A DNA stretch of 64,000 bases from Achromobacter xylosoxidans (GCF_001457475.1 NZ_LN831029.1:2294001-2358000); one strand, 5' to 3'. Counted from the first letter of the stretch, positions 42,942 to 53,142 are shown. Made by a program: numbers and translations. The notes: generated from the sequence alone by a model not told the origin.

Positions 42942-44275
42942 GATGCGTCCGGTGATTTGATGCCACGGTCGGGGCTGGTCCAGCGCGCGCGCTCGGCCTG
43001 CTTGCGCAGCATGACTTTGGGGAAACTGACCAGGGTGGTGAGCAGGCTCACCATCCAGTAGGCCAGGGGATACCAGATGACCCAGTAGAGCGCGCGCCAC
43101 AGGCCCGGCTCGTAGCGGCGGTCGATCAGGATGCTGATGGCGAACTGCAGCAGGCACACCATCGCCAGCATCATGCCGGTGAAGGCGGGCGGCATCAGGC
43201 TGGCGATGTGCATGTTGTTGGGCAGCGTGACGAACTGGCTGATCACCCACAACAGCACCGACACGCCGAAGGCGAAGGCCCAGGCGGTGGACAGGCAGAA
43301 CTCCAGCATCAGCGGCCACAGGCGGCGATGGCGCCAGCTCCAGATCGAGCGCAGGTTCTTCAGGAACACCTCGGCGCCGCCCTGCGCCCAGCGCAGGCGC
43401 TGCTTCCAGATGCCGCGCAGCGTCTCGGGCATCAGGATCCAGCACAGGCCGCGCGGCTCGTAGAAGATCGACCAGTGGTCGCGCTGCAGCTTCCAGCTGA
43501 TGTCGATGTCTTCCGTGATCATGTCCAGGCTCCAGTAACCGACCCGGTCGAGCGCGGCGCGGCGGAAGGCGGCGACCACGCCCGACACGGTGAAGACCTG
43601 GCCGTAGACGCGCTGGGTGCGCTTGATCAGGCCGATGATGGACGAGAATTCGCCCACCTGGATGCGGCCGATCAGGGTCGAGCGGGTGCGGATGCGCGGG
43701 TTGCCGGTGACGGCGCCCACGCGCGGGTTGTCGATCAGCGGCGCCACCAGGTAGGCGGCGGCGTCCGGGTCGAGCACCGCGTCGCCGTCGATGCAGACCA
43801 GGTATTCGCTGCGCGCGGCCAGCGCGCCCATGCGCAGCGCCATCGCCTTGCCCTGGTTCTGCGCCAGGTGCACCACGCGCAGGCGCGGGTGCTGTTCGGC
43901 CAGGCGGTCCAGCATCGGTCCGGTGCCGTCGCTGGAGCCGTCGTTGATGGCGATGACCTCGATGTTCGGATAGCGCTGGTTGAGCGCGGCCAGCAGGGTC
44001 TCTTCGCCGTTGTCGGCCTCGTTGTAGCAGGGCACCAGGATCGACACCAGCGGATCGCCGGCCAGCGCCGGCGGCGCCGATCCGGGGCCCCACTGCCAGC
44101 GCCGTTCCCAATGCCACCAGAAGTACAGGCCGCCGGCCATCCACATGCCGGACATGAACAGCGGGTAGAAGAAGACGAAGCCCAGCAGCGCCTGGCCGGT
44201 CAGCATCATGGTGAAGCCGAACGGCGCGCCCAGCACCGCCAGCAGGATAATCAGGGCAATCAGACGGTCGATCAT
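42938..44275 (-). CDS. pgaC: Poly-beta-1,6-N-acetyl-D-glucosamine synthase
   Basis: The 445-residue family-2 glycosyltransferase polymerises UDP-GlcNAc at the inner membrane. N-terminal spans precede the catalytic domain, with Asp112 in NDGSSDG, DGD at 163-165, the catalytic-base motif TED at 254-256 and QRLRW at 292-296. C-terminal spans follow. It is called BpsC in Bordetella. The ATG overlaps the pgaB stop by 3 bp and pgaD overlaps its end, so the three are translationally coupled. Confidence 0.95.
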   Translation of the reverse strand: MIDRLIALIILLAVLGAPFGFTMMLTGQALLGFVFFYPLFMSGMWMAGGLYFWWHWERRWQWGPGSAPPALAGDPLVSILVPCYNEADNGEETLLAALNQRYPNIEVIAINDGSSDGTGPMLDRLAEQHPRLRVVHLAQNQGKAMALRMGALAARSEYLVCIDGDAVLDPDAAAYLVAPLIDNPRVGAVTGNPRIRTRSTLIGRIQVGEFSSIIGLIKRTQRVYGQVFTVSGVVAAFRRAALDRVGYWSLDMITEDIDISWKLQRDHWSIFYEPRGLCWILMPETLRGIWKQRLRWAQGGAEVFLKNLRSIWSWRHRRLWPLMLEFCLSTAWAFAFGVSVLLWVISQFVTLPNNMHIASLMPPAFTGMMLAMVCLLQFAISILIDRRYEPGLWRALYWVIWYPLAYWMVSLLTTLVSFPKVMLRKQAERARWTSPDRGIKSPDAS

Positions 44276-46305
44276 CGGAGGGGATACCAGGCTTCGGAGA
44301 TGGCGGGCCGGATGCCTTGCAACCGGGGCTGGTCTTGCGAGAAGTCGTCGGGGTAGTAGCCGAAGCTGCGGGCGCCGCGCAGTTGCAGGCGTTGCATCCA
44401 GCCGGCCAGTACCGCGGTGTCGACGGGCGTGGCCTCGGGGCGGCCGGGGCCGGTGCGCCAGTCGCGCGCCTGCAGTTCGAATACAGTCCGGTCGAGCGCG
44501 CCGGGGCGCCGCGCCACGGCGTCGACCAACCGGTCGAGCCAGGCGTTTTCCTGGCCCTTGGGCACGTTCTCCATCAGCGGCATGGCCATGGGGGCGGTCC
44601 AGTCGTAGGCGGCCAGGAAGTCGTCCAGGTTCTGCGCGAACCAGGTCTCAGACTGCGGCTCCAGGATCGGCATGGCGAAGATGTTGCGGGCGGTCTTGAT
44701 CTGGGGCCCGCGCACGGCGCGCACGCGCTCGGTCAGTTCGGCCGTGAAATCGACCAGGGCGCGGCTCTTCAAGCGCGTCCAGCGCTGCAGCGTGTCCGGG
44801 TCGGCGCGCAACTGGCCGATATCGCCGGGCAGGCCGGCGGCGCGGTAGGCGGCCAGCGCGCCGGGGCTGGCGTCCTCGAAGTCGGACAGCACGGCGTCAT
44901 CGTGGAACAGGATGCCATCGAAGATGGCATGGCGCGCCAGGTCCTCGTACAGGTCGCCGATGCGGGCGCGCGCGGTGGCGTCGAACGGCGACAGGCGGCG
45001 GTACTGGTCCGGATCGGGCCGCGCCTGGGCCTGGCCGGGCTGCCAGCGCGTGACGCGCGGGATCGAGGCGTCCAGGTCATAGGCCAGCACCGGCATCCAG
45101 GCATACACCATGACGTTGGCGCGGTTGTGCAACTGCCAGGCGGCGCGGTTGAACAGGTCGGCGCGCACCGGCAGCCAGCGGTTGGGGAAGTACACCGAAC
45201 GCACCAGCCCGTCGCCGGTGGGATCCGAATACGCCTGCAGGAACACGGTGTTGATCTGCATGTCCAGGATGCGCTGCACCAGCTCGCCCAGGTTGCGGTC
45301 GGTCTGCGCCGGATCGGGGTCGTAGACGTAGTCCAGGTCGATGTGGGCGATCCGCATGAAGGGCGTGGCCTCCATGCCGACGACGCTGTTGGCGAACGGC
45401 TTGAGCGGCGGATCGCTGGCCAGCAGCATGCGCGGCGTGGACATCAGGCGCGCCAGCCGGCCAGGGCCGTCCTCCAGCGTGAGCGCCAGCTGGTAGCCGT
45501 TGTCGGCGGCGATGCGCAAGGTGCTGCCGCCCTCGGCGCCATAGGGCCAGACCCAGACGCGCGGCTTTTTACCGGTGACCTGTTCGATCTTGCGGCTGAT
45601 GGCGCGCACGTCGCCGCCCATGCGGGCTTCGAACTGCGCTTCGCTCTCGTAGCGGCCGGTCTTGGCGTCGTAGGCGCGGATCGCCGCGGCCGGTTCGGTA
45701 TTGCCTTGCGGGTTGGCCAGCGCGCCGTAGTGCGAGGCGTCGGTGTGCGCGGCGATCTCGACCAGGCCGGACTGCGAAATCGCGCGTACTTCAGCCCAGT
45801 TCAGGAAGCGTTGGCGCGGCTGCGGGCTGCCGCCGAAATCCACCTGCTTGTCGGCGGGGGTGTCCATCCAGGTGCCCACCGGCGCCAGCAGCGCCGGCCA
45901 GCGATAGGCCTTCAGGATCGGCAGTACGCGGGTGTAGAAGCTGCGGTAGCCGTCGTCGAAGGACAGCAGCACGGCGCGTTCGGGCAGCGGCTTGCCGCCC
46001 TGGCGCGCGGCCAGGATCTGGTCGACCGAGACGGCCTGGTAGCCGTTTTCGCGCAGCCAGGCCAGTTGGTCGACCAGGCGGTCGGTGCGCACGCTCAGAA
46101 AGGCCTGGTCGGGGTCTTCGTCTTCGACGTCGTGGTAGGCCAGGGCCAGGAAATTTCCCTGTGCCCAGGGTTGTTCGGCGGGCGCCACGGGCCGTTCGGA
46201 CGGCGGCGTGTAGACCGGGATGTCCTTGGCGCAGGCGGTCAGCGCCAGGATGGCCAGCAGCAGCAGGGCAGCCAGCAGGAGTCGGATGGGTAGCTTGAGC
46301 AACAT
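44272..46305 (-). CDS. pgaB: PNAG N-deacetylase/hydrolase lipoprotein
   Basis: The 677-residue lipoprotein (lipobox LALTAC, Cys25) has an N-terminal NodB-type polysaccharide deacetylase domain with metal and catalytic residues Asp117-Asp118 (SFDDGY) and His187...His192 (HTDASH). A C-terminal glycoside-hydrolase-like domain (about 340-670) completes it. PgaB/BpsB partially deacetylates the polymer in the periplasm for export through PgaA, and the C-terminal domain can cleave it. The ATG is 7 bp after the pgaA stop. Confidence 0.95.
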   Translation of the reverse strand: MLLKLPIRLLLAALLLLAILALTACAKDIPVYTPPSERPVAPAEQPWAQGNFLALAYHDVEDEDPDQAFLSVRTDRLVDQLAWLRENGYQAVSVDQILAARQGGKPLPERAVLLSFDDGYRSFYTRVLPILKAYRWPALLAPVGTWMDTPADKQVDFGGSPQPRQRFLNWAEVRAISQSGLVEIAAHTDASHYGALANPQGNTEPAAAIRAYDAKTGRYESEAQFEARMGGDVRAISRKIEQVTGKKPRVWVWPYGAEGGSTLRIAADNGYQLALTLEDGPGRLARLMSTPRMLLASDPPLKPFANSVVGMEATPFMRIAHIDLDYVYDPDPAQTDRNLGELVQRILDMQINTVFLQAYSDPTGDGLVRSVYFPNRWLPVRADLFNRAAWQLHNRANVMVYAWMPVLAYDLDASIPRVTRWQPGQAQARPDPDQYRRLSPFDATARARIGDLYEDLARHAIFDGILFHDDAVLSDFEDASPGALAAYRAAGLPGDIGQLRADPDTLQRWTRLKSRALVDFTAELTERVRAVRGPQIKTARNIFAMPILEPQSETWFAQNLDDFLAAYDWTAPMAMPLMENVPKGQENAWLDRLVDAVARRPGALDRTVFELQARDWRTGPGRPEATPVDTAVLAGWMQRLQLRGARSFGYYPDDFSQDQPRLQGIRPAISEAWYPLR

Positions 46306-46312
46306 GGCGGTC

Positions 46313-48835
46313 TCAGAAGCGGTAGGCAAGGTCGAACACGATGCGCAGTTCGCGCTCGCGCTGGCCGTCGTACGGGCGGCTGATGCCGGTGACCATCGCG
46401 CCCATGTCCAGCACGTCGTTGGCGCGGTAGCGCTGGCCATAGCCCAGGGCGATGACGCCGCCGGTGCCGTAGCCCTGCTGGGTGTAGGTGCCGGCGCCGA
46501 TCGTGCCGATCTGTTCCCAGGCGGTTTCGTAGCGGCGGTACAGCGTGTGCGTGACGCGCGCGCCGGGCAGCACCATCAGGTCCGAGCGCGGGTTGTAGTA
46601 GGGCGCGTCGTCGCGGCTGTTGCGCTGGGTCGACAGGTCCAGCGTCAGGTCGGCCTTCAGGTGCGGCGCGGTGTAGACGCGCTCGCGCCCGTCCAGCCCC
46701 AGTTCCCAGCGCTGGTTGCCGTCGGAAAAGCGCGACGGCGACAGCGACAGGGTCCATTCGCGCCGCTCGTTGGCGCGCCAGCGCACGAAGCCGGTCAGGC
46801 GGTTGGCCTTGATGTCGTTGGTCAGCGCCCGCAGCGGGGTTTCGCGCGACAGCACTTCGCCCGAACCGCCCACCTGCCAGTGGTCGTCGATGTCATAGGC
46901 GGCCGACAGCCGCAGGCCGGGCTTGACGCCGTGGCCGTAGCTGTGGGTCGAGACTTCGCCTTCGACCGTCAGGTCGCGGCCGCGCCATTGCACGCCGGTG
47001 CGCAGCCAGCGGTAGTTGCCGCGCCCCTCCTCGAAGTCGCCGGTGGCGTAGCCGCCGCCGCCGAAGGCGCGCCAGTTGTAGTCGATGGGCGGCGAATACA
47101 GCACCGCGTCGATGCCGAAGTCGCCGTTGCCGTTGACCGGGCTGTCCGAGGCCAGGCCGCGGTAGCCGCTGATGCGCAGCTCGGCCTTGTTGTGGACCTC
47201 CCATTCGCGCGCCAGGCGGCGGCTGGTGAGGTTCTCGGGCGCGCGCGCCAGGGTGTCGGCCGACAGCGCCTCGGCCTGGCGCCATTCCTGCAGGTCCATG
47301 GCGGTGAAGCCCTGGCCGTTTTCGACCTGCAGCGCGCGCGGCGCCAGGGTTTCGGCCATCTTCAGTTCGCGTTCCGCGGCGCGCGGCAGGTCGCGGCGGC
47401 GGTAGACCGAGGCCAGGTCGGCGCGCAGGGAGGAATTGTTGGGGGCGTTTTCGACCATGCCGCGCAGTTGCTGCTCGGCGGCGGCGGTGTCGTCGGCCTG
47501 CAGGCGCGCGGCCGCCACCGTCTGCGCGCCTTCCAGCTTCAGGTCGTTGGGGTTGCGGGTGGCCTGCCCCTTGAAATACAGCCAGGGGCTGTAGCCGGCG
47601 TCGATGGCGTCGGTGACCGCGCCGGTCTGGTCGAATTCCTCGGCCTCGGCCAGCGCGTAGTACAGGCCGGTCTCGGTGCTGAGGCGGTCTTGCGCGTCGT
47701 CGTCGCGGTTGGCGCCATCGGCGCCGACCTGGCGATACAGGTCGCGCGCCTTCTCGGGCTGGCGCAGATACAGATAGGCGGAGGCGACGTCATTGAGCGC
47801 GTAGCGCGGCACCGTGACGTCGCGCGCCCGCAAGGCCTCGTATTCGCTGACCACGTCGGCCATGCGGGCGCGGGCGTGCAGCGCATGCAGGCGGTCGATG
47901 CGGGCGCGCAGCACGTCGTCGCGGGCGGCATCGCCCAGGGCTTCCCAGGCCGGGATCAGCGCCTCGTAGCGCGCCAGCGCGCGGTCGGCGATGACGAAGC
48001 GCTCGGCCTCGGTCCGCGTCGGCATGGCCGCCAGCCGCACCTGCTGGGCCAGCGCGTCGCCTTCCAGGCGGCGCAACTGCGCGGCGTCGAACAGGTCCGG
48101 ATGCTGGCGGGCCAGATCCAGCGCCGGCTGCGCCAGCCGGGCGCGGCTCAGCGCGGCGATGTATTCGCGCAGCACGTAGGGCGTGCCGGGCGCGATCGCC
48201 AGCGCCTGGTCGGCCTGGTGCAACGCCTCGTAGGGCTGGCGCAGGCGGACGTGGACGTAGCTCAGCGCCAGGCGGGCATCGGCATCGCGCGGCGCGCGCC
48301 TGCTCCAGGCCCTGCCGGCGGCCAGGGCGGCTTCGGTCTGGCCGGCGTCGGCCAGGGTCATGATTTCGCCCGCGGCAAAGGCGGACTGGTCGGGATGGCG
48401 CCGCAGGCCGGCGCGATAGGCCGACAGGGCCTCGGGCCAGCGGCGCAGGTCGCGATAGGCGCGCGCCACCGCCAGCTGGATATCGGCGGGCAGGGCGAGG
48501 GAGGGCGACAGCGTTTCGTAGGCGCCCACGGCTTCGGCGGGGCGGCCGGCCCAGCTGGCGATCACGATGTGGTCGTACACCGCCTGGCGGCCGGCCGCCG
48601 CGCCTTGCTGGCGCAGCATGGCCAGCGCCGGTTCGTAGTCGCCGGCGCGGGCGCGCGTGATCAGCGCGTCATAGTCGGCGCCCGGCGCCGCCAGCGCCAG
48701 GACGGGAGCGAGCAGCGCGCACGCGGTGAGGGCCTGCAGTCTCGGCCCGGTGATCCGCCGTCGCGGGTCCGTCATCAAGGCGGGCGGCGCCTGGCGGCCT
48801 GCCCGGCCCCTGGGGGGCGTTGTTCTTTTCAGCAT
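46313..48835 (-). CDS. pgaA: PNAG outer-membrane export porin
   Basis: The 840-residue protein has a signal region, an alpha-helical TPR-rich periplasmic part (about 60-540) and a C-terminal beta-barrel ending DLAYRF, with the final Phe typical of outer-membrane proteins. This is the PgaA/BpsA porin that passes deacetylated polymer outward. I chose the ATG at 48835 because GGAAG lies upstream. An ATG at 48775 would give a more standard signal peptide but has a weaker ribosome-binding site. Confidence 0.93.
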   Translation of the reverse strand: MLKRTTPPRGRAGRQAPPALMTDPRRRITGPRLQALTACALLAPVLALAAPGADYDALITRARAGDYEPALAMLRQQGAAAGRQAVYDHIVIASWAGRPAEAVGAYETLSPSLALPADIQLAVARAYRDLRRWPEALSAYRAGLRRHPDQSAFAAGEIMTLADAGQTEAALAAGRAWSRRAPRDADARLALSYVHVRLRQPYEALHQADQALAIAPGTPYVLREYIAALSRARLAQPALDLARQHPDLFDAAQLRRLEGDALAQQVRLAAMPTRTEAERFVIADRALARYEALIPAWEALGDAARDDVLRARIDRLHALHARARMADVVSEYEALRARDVTVPRYALNDVASAYLYLRQPEKARDLYRQVGADGANRDDDAQDRLSTETGLYYALAEAEEFDQTGAVTDAIDAGYSPWLYFKGQATRNPNDLKLEGAQTVAAARLQADDTAAAEQQLRGMVENAPNNSSLRADLASVYRRRDLPRAAERELKMAETLAPRALQVENGQGFTAMDLQEWRQAEALSADTLARAPENLTSRRLAREWEVHNKAELRISGYRGLASDSPVNGNGDFGIDAVLYSPPIDYNWRAFGGGGYATGDFEEGRGNYRWLRTGVQWRGRDLTVEGEVSTHSYGHGVKPGLRLSAAYDIDDHWQVGGSGEVLSRETPLRALTNDIKANRLTGFVRWRANERREWTLSLSPSRFSDGNQRWELGLDGRERVYTAPHLKADLTLDLSTQRNSRDDAPYYNPRSDLMVLPGARVTHTLYRRYETAWEQIGTIGAGTYTQQGYGTGGVIALGYGQRYRANDVLDMGAMVTGISRPYDGQRERELRIVFDLAYRF

Positions 48836-49028
48836 CTGTAAATACTTCCGCAGTTGCGATGAGGGCGCTCGTGGCTCCGCCGGCCGGACGCGGGTGGGCG
48901 TTGCCGAAGGCGCGGCGCGGACGCGGGAAGGCGCCGGCGGCGAAGGGGAGAGCGTTTGGGTATTCACTGCGCGGCGCCCGCTGCGGGGACCTTCGCACTC
49001 GCGCGAGGGAGTGCATGGCTAGTACGCG

Positions 49029-49047
49029 CCACGCCCGTGGGGCGTGG
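49029..49047. repeat. Hairpin in the pga upstream region
   Basis: CCACGCCC (49029-49036) and GGGCGTGG (49040-49047) pair over a 3-nt loop. On the minus strand it would lie in the pgaA leader, about 190 nt before the start codon. Confidence 0.45.
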
Positions 49048-49084
49048 TTGCGGCACTTCTGATGGCACCGTCAACAGGCCGAAC

Positions 49085-49115
49085 TTTATGGCTTTTCGGC
49101 GAAATCAACTGTCAA
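49085..49115 (-). promoter_or_regulatory. Possible pgaABCD promoter
   Basis: On the minus strand a perfect TTGACA (49110-49115 on the plus strand as TGTCAA) is followed after 19 bp by CATAAA (49085-49090). The leader to pgaA would be about 240 nt. The long spacer and imperfect -10 hint at activator dependence. Confidence 0.35.
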
Positions 49116-49380
49116 TTAGTGCAAAGGAGGGACCGCGGCCGCAGGCCTTGGCGTATTCTCTGCGGGCGTACCGCACAACCGTCGTGGCGGTATGGCCGGC
49201 ATTGGGACGGATCCCGGTACGGAACGTTGTGCGCGCGACGGAAATGGCGCGATGGTGCGCCGTGCAGGTAACAAAAAACGTCAAAAGTGCGGGTCTGTAA
49301 CGCGTCCTCGGGCCCGCATCCGGTGCAACAGTTGTTCCAAGCGACGGCGACCGCCCAGGAGGGCGCAAGCCGGCAAAAAC

Positions 49381-50610
49381 ATGACGACTTCACTATTTTT
49401 CCTGGTGTGGGGCCTGGCCACGGCCCTGGCGCTGCCCCTGCTGCTGCCGTTCAATGCGCGCCGGGTGCCGGGCGTGCGCGCGTTCACCATCGCCAACGCG
49501 TTGGCGGTGCTGTCGCTGCTGGCCTACGCCTCGGCCGAGATCCTGCCGCCGGCCGTCTACGTGATGGTGTCGAATACGTCGTGGCTGGTCGCGGTGAGCC
49601 TGGTGTACGTGGGCGTGCGGCAGTTCTTCGGCTTGCGGCCGCAGGTCCTGCGCGTGGGCGCCGCGGCCGCGGTCGGCATCGCGGCGATGGCGCTGATGCT
49701 GTACGTCACGCATGACCTGGTGGGCCGCATGATGCTGTTTTCGGGCTACACCGGTGTGCTGATGGCGGCCACCGGCGCCGTGGTGTTCCGCCAGCGCCGC
49801 GGTATCCGCACGCCTGGCGTGATCCTGTATGTGCTGTTGTCGCTGTCCGCCCTGGTGGTGCTGCATGCCTTGCGCGCCGGCGTCTATGGCAGCGGCTGGG
49901 CGCAGGCCGCGTCGTTGCTGGAACCGGCGCCGTGGGGCCTGTTCTTCATCGTCTGCGGCTCGGTGACGGTGCCGGCGCTGTTCCTGGCATTGCTGCTGCT
50001 GATCCAGACGTCGCTGTCCGAACAGATGCAGGCCGCGCTGACCTTCGACAGCCTCACCGGCGCCTATTCGCGCCGCAGCATCCTGGATGAACTGGAGCAC
50101 GAGCTGCAGCGCTGCGCGCGCAGCGGCGGCAGGCTGGCGGTGCTGGTGCTGGACATCGACCATTTCAAGTCCATCAATGACCGCCACGGCCACGCGGCCG
50201 GCGATGCCGCCTTGCGCCATTTCGCGCAGGTGGTGCCCAAGGCCGTGCGGGCCAGCGATAGCTTTGGCCGCCTGGGGGGCGAGGAGTTCGTCTTGCTGAT
50301 GTACGGCTGTGATGCCGCGCACGCGCTGGTGCAGGCGCAGCGGGTCTGCGACGCCCTGCGCGATTCGCCGCTGTACCTGCAGGGGCAGGAATTGCGCATG
50401 ACCACCAGCGGCGGCGTGGCCACGCTGCAGCCGGGCGATTCGGCAGATGGCATCCTGGCTCGCGCCGACCTGGCACTCTACAAGGCCAAGGAGCTGGGGC
50501 GCGACCGGGTCGAAATGGCCTGGAGCGCGCGTGCGTCGGGCCGCCCGCAGGCGGCCCGGGAGGAAGAGGCGGCCGCCGAGGCCGCCGAACCCGCCAAGCT
50601 TACGGCTTGA
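49381..50610 (+). CDS. Membrane diguanylate cyclase (GGDEF)
   Basis: The 409-residue protein has about six spans in residues 1-210, then a GGDEF domain. The active-site motif is GGEEF (299-303), and an RxxD inhibitory site (290-293) sits five residues before it, so product inhibition is expected. It should make c-di-GMP from two GTP. Its position divergent from pgaABCD suggests local control of PNAG synthesis through PgaC/PgaD. The stop codon overlaps the end of the convergent S9 peptidase gene by 11 bp. Confidence 0.93.
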   Translation: MTTSLFFLVWGLATALALPLLLPFNARRVPGVRAFTIANALAVLSLLAYASAEILPPAVYVMVSNTSWLVAVSLVYVGVRQFFGLRPQVLRVGAAAAVGIAAMALMLYVTHDLVGRMMLFSGYTGVLMAATGAVVFRQRRGIRTPGVILYVLLSLSALVVLHALRAGVYGSGWAQAASLLEPAPWGLFFIVCGSVTVPALFLALLLLIQTSLSEQMQAALTFDSLTGAYSRRSILDELEHELQRCARSGGRLAVLVLDIDHFKSINDRHGHAAGDAALRHFAQVVPKAVRASDSFGRLGGEEFVLLMYGCDAAHALVQAQRVCDALRDSPLYLQGQELRMTTSGGVATLQPGDSADGILARADLALYKAKELGRDRVEMAWSARASGRPQAAREEEAAAEAAEPAKLTA

Positions 50611-52507
50611 GATGTTCGATGAAGAACTTTTCCATGGCCGCGTAGAACTCGAATTTGTTCTCGTCGTTGTGGAAGCCGTGGCCTTCGTTGTCCTTGACCA
50701 TGTATTCCACCTCGACGCCGCGGGCCTTCAACGCCTTGACCATCTGGTCGCTCTCGTCCTTGTTGACGCGCGGGTCCTTGGCGCCCTGGGCGATGAACAG
50801 CGGCGTCTTGATCCTGTCGGCGTGCAGGGCCGGCGAGGTCGCCGCCAGGCGGTCCTTGTCGCGCACCGGGTCGCCGACCATGTCCTGCATCTTGTCCAGC
50901 ATCGGCTTCCAGTAGGGCGGAATCGACTTCATGAACGTGAACAGGTTGGACACGCCGACGTAGTCGACCGCGGCCGCGTACAGGTCGGGCGTGAAGGTCA
51001 CGCCGGCCAGCGTGGCGTAGCCGCCGTAGCTGGCGCCGTAGATGCCGATGCGCTTGGGGTCGGCGATGCCCTGCTTGACCAGCCACTGGACGCCGTCGGT
51101 GATGTCGTCCTGCATTTTCAGGCCCCATTGGCCGAAGCTGGCTTCCCAGAAGGCGCGGCCGTAGCCGGTGGAGCCGCGGAAATTCATCTGCAGCACGCAG
51201 AAGCCGCGGTTGGCCAGGAACTGCACCTCGGGGTTGTAGCCCCAGCCGTCGCGCGCCCACGGGCCGCCGTGCGGGTTGACGATGCACGCCAGGTTCTTGG
51301 GATCGCGCCCGGCCGGCAGCGTCAGGTAGCCATGGATGGTCAGGCCGTCGCGGCTCTGGTAGCTGATGGGCTGCACGCGCGACATGTCGGCCTCGGGAAT
51401 GGCCGGGTTGATGTCGGCCAGCTTGCTGAGGGTGTCGGCGCGCGCGTCGTAGATGTAGCGCGAGCCCGGCGTGCGGTCGTTGTAGGCGGCGACGATGAAC
51501 TTGTCTTCATCACGGTTGGCGCCCTGGATTGCGAACTGGTAGCCCTCGAGCTGGGCTGACAGTTTCTTGAACAGGGTTTCGGTCTCGGCGTCGAAGAACT
51601 TGTATTGCGGCTTGTCGGTCTGGTACGAGGCCACCGTCAGCACGCGGCGCTTGCGCGAGAAGCCGGCGGCGTCCAGGTCGACCGTGTCCGGGGTGAAGAT
51701 CTCGTCTTCCTTGTCGGGGCTGGCCGGGTCGATCACCACCAGCGCGAGCTTGTCGCGGCCGCGGTTGGACAGGGCGTAGAACTTCTTGTCGTCGAAGGTG
51801 AAGAAGGCCGGGCTGACGCTGGTGCGGTAGTCGGTGGTGAAGAGCGGACGGAATTCCGAGGCTTCGTCGTCGCGGTAGAGCAGGGTGGTGTTCAGGCCGT
51901 CGCTGGTGACGGCGGCGCGCACCTTGCCGGCGTGGTCGGTCTGCCAGCCGACGATGTTGCCGGGGTTCTGCGCCACCAGCACGCCGGCGCCGGTGTGCAC
52001 GTTGACGCGGTAGACGTCGAACACCTGCGGGTCGCGCTGGTTGTGGCTGATGAGGATGTGGTCGGGGTCGTCTTCGAGGTCGTCCTCGATGCTGGCGCGC
52101 ACGCCGTCGTACGGGGTCAGGTCGGTGACCTTGCCGGTCTTGGCGTCCACCGCCAGCACGTGGAAGTTCTCGTCGCCGCCGAAGTCCTTCTGGTAGAGCA
52201 CCACGTCGGCGCCCTTCCAGAAGAAATTGCTGATGTCGCGGGCCGACTCGCTGGTCAGCTTGCGCGGTTCGCCCACCGGCTTGCTGCCTTCCAGGGGCTG
52301 GACGTAGATGTTCATGCGCGGCGGCTTGCCGTCGACGCTGGTGGGCTGCATGAAGCCGAGGGTCTTGCCGTCGTCGGCCAGGCGGAAGAAACCGCGTTCC
52401 GGATTGCGGAAAAAGTCCTTCAGGGGGTAGGCCCGGGGCGGCTGCGCCGCGGCGCTGGCGCCCAGCGAGGCGCCGACGATACCGGCGGCCAGGATGGTGT
52501 GTTTCAT
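50600..52507 (-). CDS. S9-family prolyl oligopeptidase-like peptidase
   Basis: The 635-residue protein starts with a signal peptide (MKHTILAAGIVGASLGASAA). A beta-propeller domain follows (about 40-390), then an alpha/beta-hydrolase domain with Ser493 in GASYGGYA, Asp578 in GAKDPRV and His610 in EGHGF as the likely triad. It is probably a periplasmic dipeptidyl or acylaminoacyl peptidase. Its stop region overlaps the cyclase gene. The upstream region is shared with a divergent lipoprotein gene and contains a 10-bp inverted repeat. Confidence 0.92.
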   Translation of the reverse strand: MKHTILAAGIVGASLGASAAAQPPRAYPLKDFFRNPERGFFRLADDGKTLGFMQPTSVDGKPPRMNIYVQPLEGSKPVGEPRKLTSESARDISNFFWKGADVVLYQKDFGGDENFHVLAVDAKTGKVTDLTPYDGVRASIEDDLEDDPDHILISHNQRDPQVFDVYRVNVHTGAGVLVAQNPGNIVGWQTDHAGKVRAAVTSDGLNTTLLYRDDEASEFRPLFTTDYRTSVSPAFFTFDDKKFYALSNRGRDKLALVVIDPASPDKEDEIFTPDTVDLDAAGFSRKRRVLTVASYQTDKPQYKFFDAETETLFKKLSAQLEGYQFAIQGANRDEDKFIVAAYNDRTPGSRYIYDARADTLSKLADINPAIPEADMSRVQPISYQSRDGLTIHGYLTLPAGRDPKNLACIVNPHGGPWARDGWGYNPEVQFLANRGFCVLQMNFRGSTGYGRAFWEASFGQWGLKMQDDITDGVQWLVKQGIADPKRIGIYGASYGGYATLAGVTFTPDLYAAAVDYVGVSNLFTFMKSIPPYWKPMLDKMQDMVGDPVRDKDRLAATSPALHADRIKTPLFIAQGAKDPRVNKDESDQMVKALKARGVEVEYMVKDNEGHGFHNDENKFEFYAAMEKFFIEHLKP

Positions 52508-52559
52508 GAATGAGAGCAAGGCATACCTCCGACGATTCCACCCGGCCGCGGGCGCCGCC

Positions 52560-52631
52560 GGACTACCGGTCGATAATGCCATAGCCGCGGCCGGGGTGTC
52601 GAACCGGCCGGGCCACTTATGCCGGTAGTCC
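52560..52631. promoter_or_regulatory. Inverted 10-bp repeats in a divergent promoter region
   Basis: GGACTACCGG (52560-52569) and its exact reverse complement CCGGTAGTCC (52622-52631) face each other across 52 bp. GATAAT occurs just inside the left copy (52572-52577) and again at 52640. The arrangement lies between the S9 peptidase and lipoprotein genes and could be a shared operator. Confidence 0.45.
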
Positions 52632-52670
52632 GTTTGCGGGATAATCGCGGCTATCAATCTGGAGAAACAC

Positions 52671-53126
52671 ATGGTTCGGAATCTGGTCGCGGCCTCGGCG
52701 CTGGCCCTGGGCCTGGCGGGCTGCTCGCTGGGTATTTCGCAGAACGGCTCGTCGCCGCACAGCGAATTCAAGGCGCCCGTCGCGTTCAAGGACGCCTACG
52801 CCACCACGCTGCGCCAGGCCAACGCCTGCCTGCGCAGCACCGACGACGCCTATCGCGTGGTGTCGAGCCTGGACGAAAGCGCCCAGTCCGCCGTGGTGCG
52901 GGTGCTGGCGCCGTACAGCGACAGCGAAATGACCCGGGTCGACCTGAAGGCGGCCGGTCCCAAGGCCACCGACACCCGCATCGTGATGTGGGGCAAGGGC
53001 ACCTGGGACGCGGCGGCGATGCGCGCCATGCAGGACGCGATCGTCTATGGCATGAGTTCGTGCTCCAGCTACATGCCGCTGGACCCGCGGCCGCCGGTCA
53101 AGCCGTCGCGCGATCTGCCCAAGTAA
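52671..53126 (+). CDS. Predicted lipoprotein, unknown function
   Basis: The 151-residue protein has a clear lipoprotein signal (lipobox GLAGC, Cys18). A globular domain follows with three further cysteines (NACLRS, SSCSSY) and no motif I recognise. GGAG precedes the ATG. It may be a Bordetella-type BPTD lipoprotein. A very long GC hairpin (53143-53189) separates it from the convergent thioesterase gene. Confidence 0.75.
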   Translation: MVRNLVAASALALGLAGCSLGISQNGSSPHSEFKAPVAFKDAYATTLRQANACLRSTDDAYRVVSSLDESAQSAVVRVLAPYSDSEMTRVDLKAAGPKATDTRIVMWGKGTWDAAAMRAMQDAIVYGMSSCSSYMPLDPRPPVKPSRDLPK

Positions 53127-53142
53127 GGGCGTAAGGGCAATG

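Larger units (their letters stand above)
48836..49380. other. 545-bp divergent control region of pgaABCD and the cyclase gene
   Basis: No gene is visible. It holds a probable pga promoter (49085-49115), a tight hairpin (49029-49047), and two copies of a TTGG-GTATTC-CTGCG motif (starting near 48956 and 49148). The length is unusual for this gene-dense window and suggests complex control of exopolysaccharide synthesis. The remaining sequence shows nothing I can name. Confidence 0.6.

Noticed and set aside
46220..48841. 873-codon open frame opposite pgaA
   Set aside because: It is antisense to pgaA, has no recognisable domain, and the third-position GC pattern belongs to the minus-strand gene.
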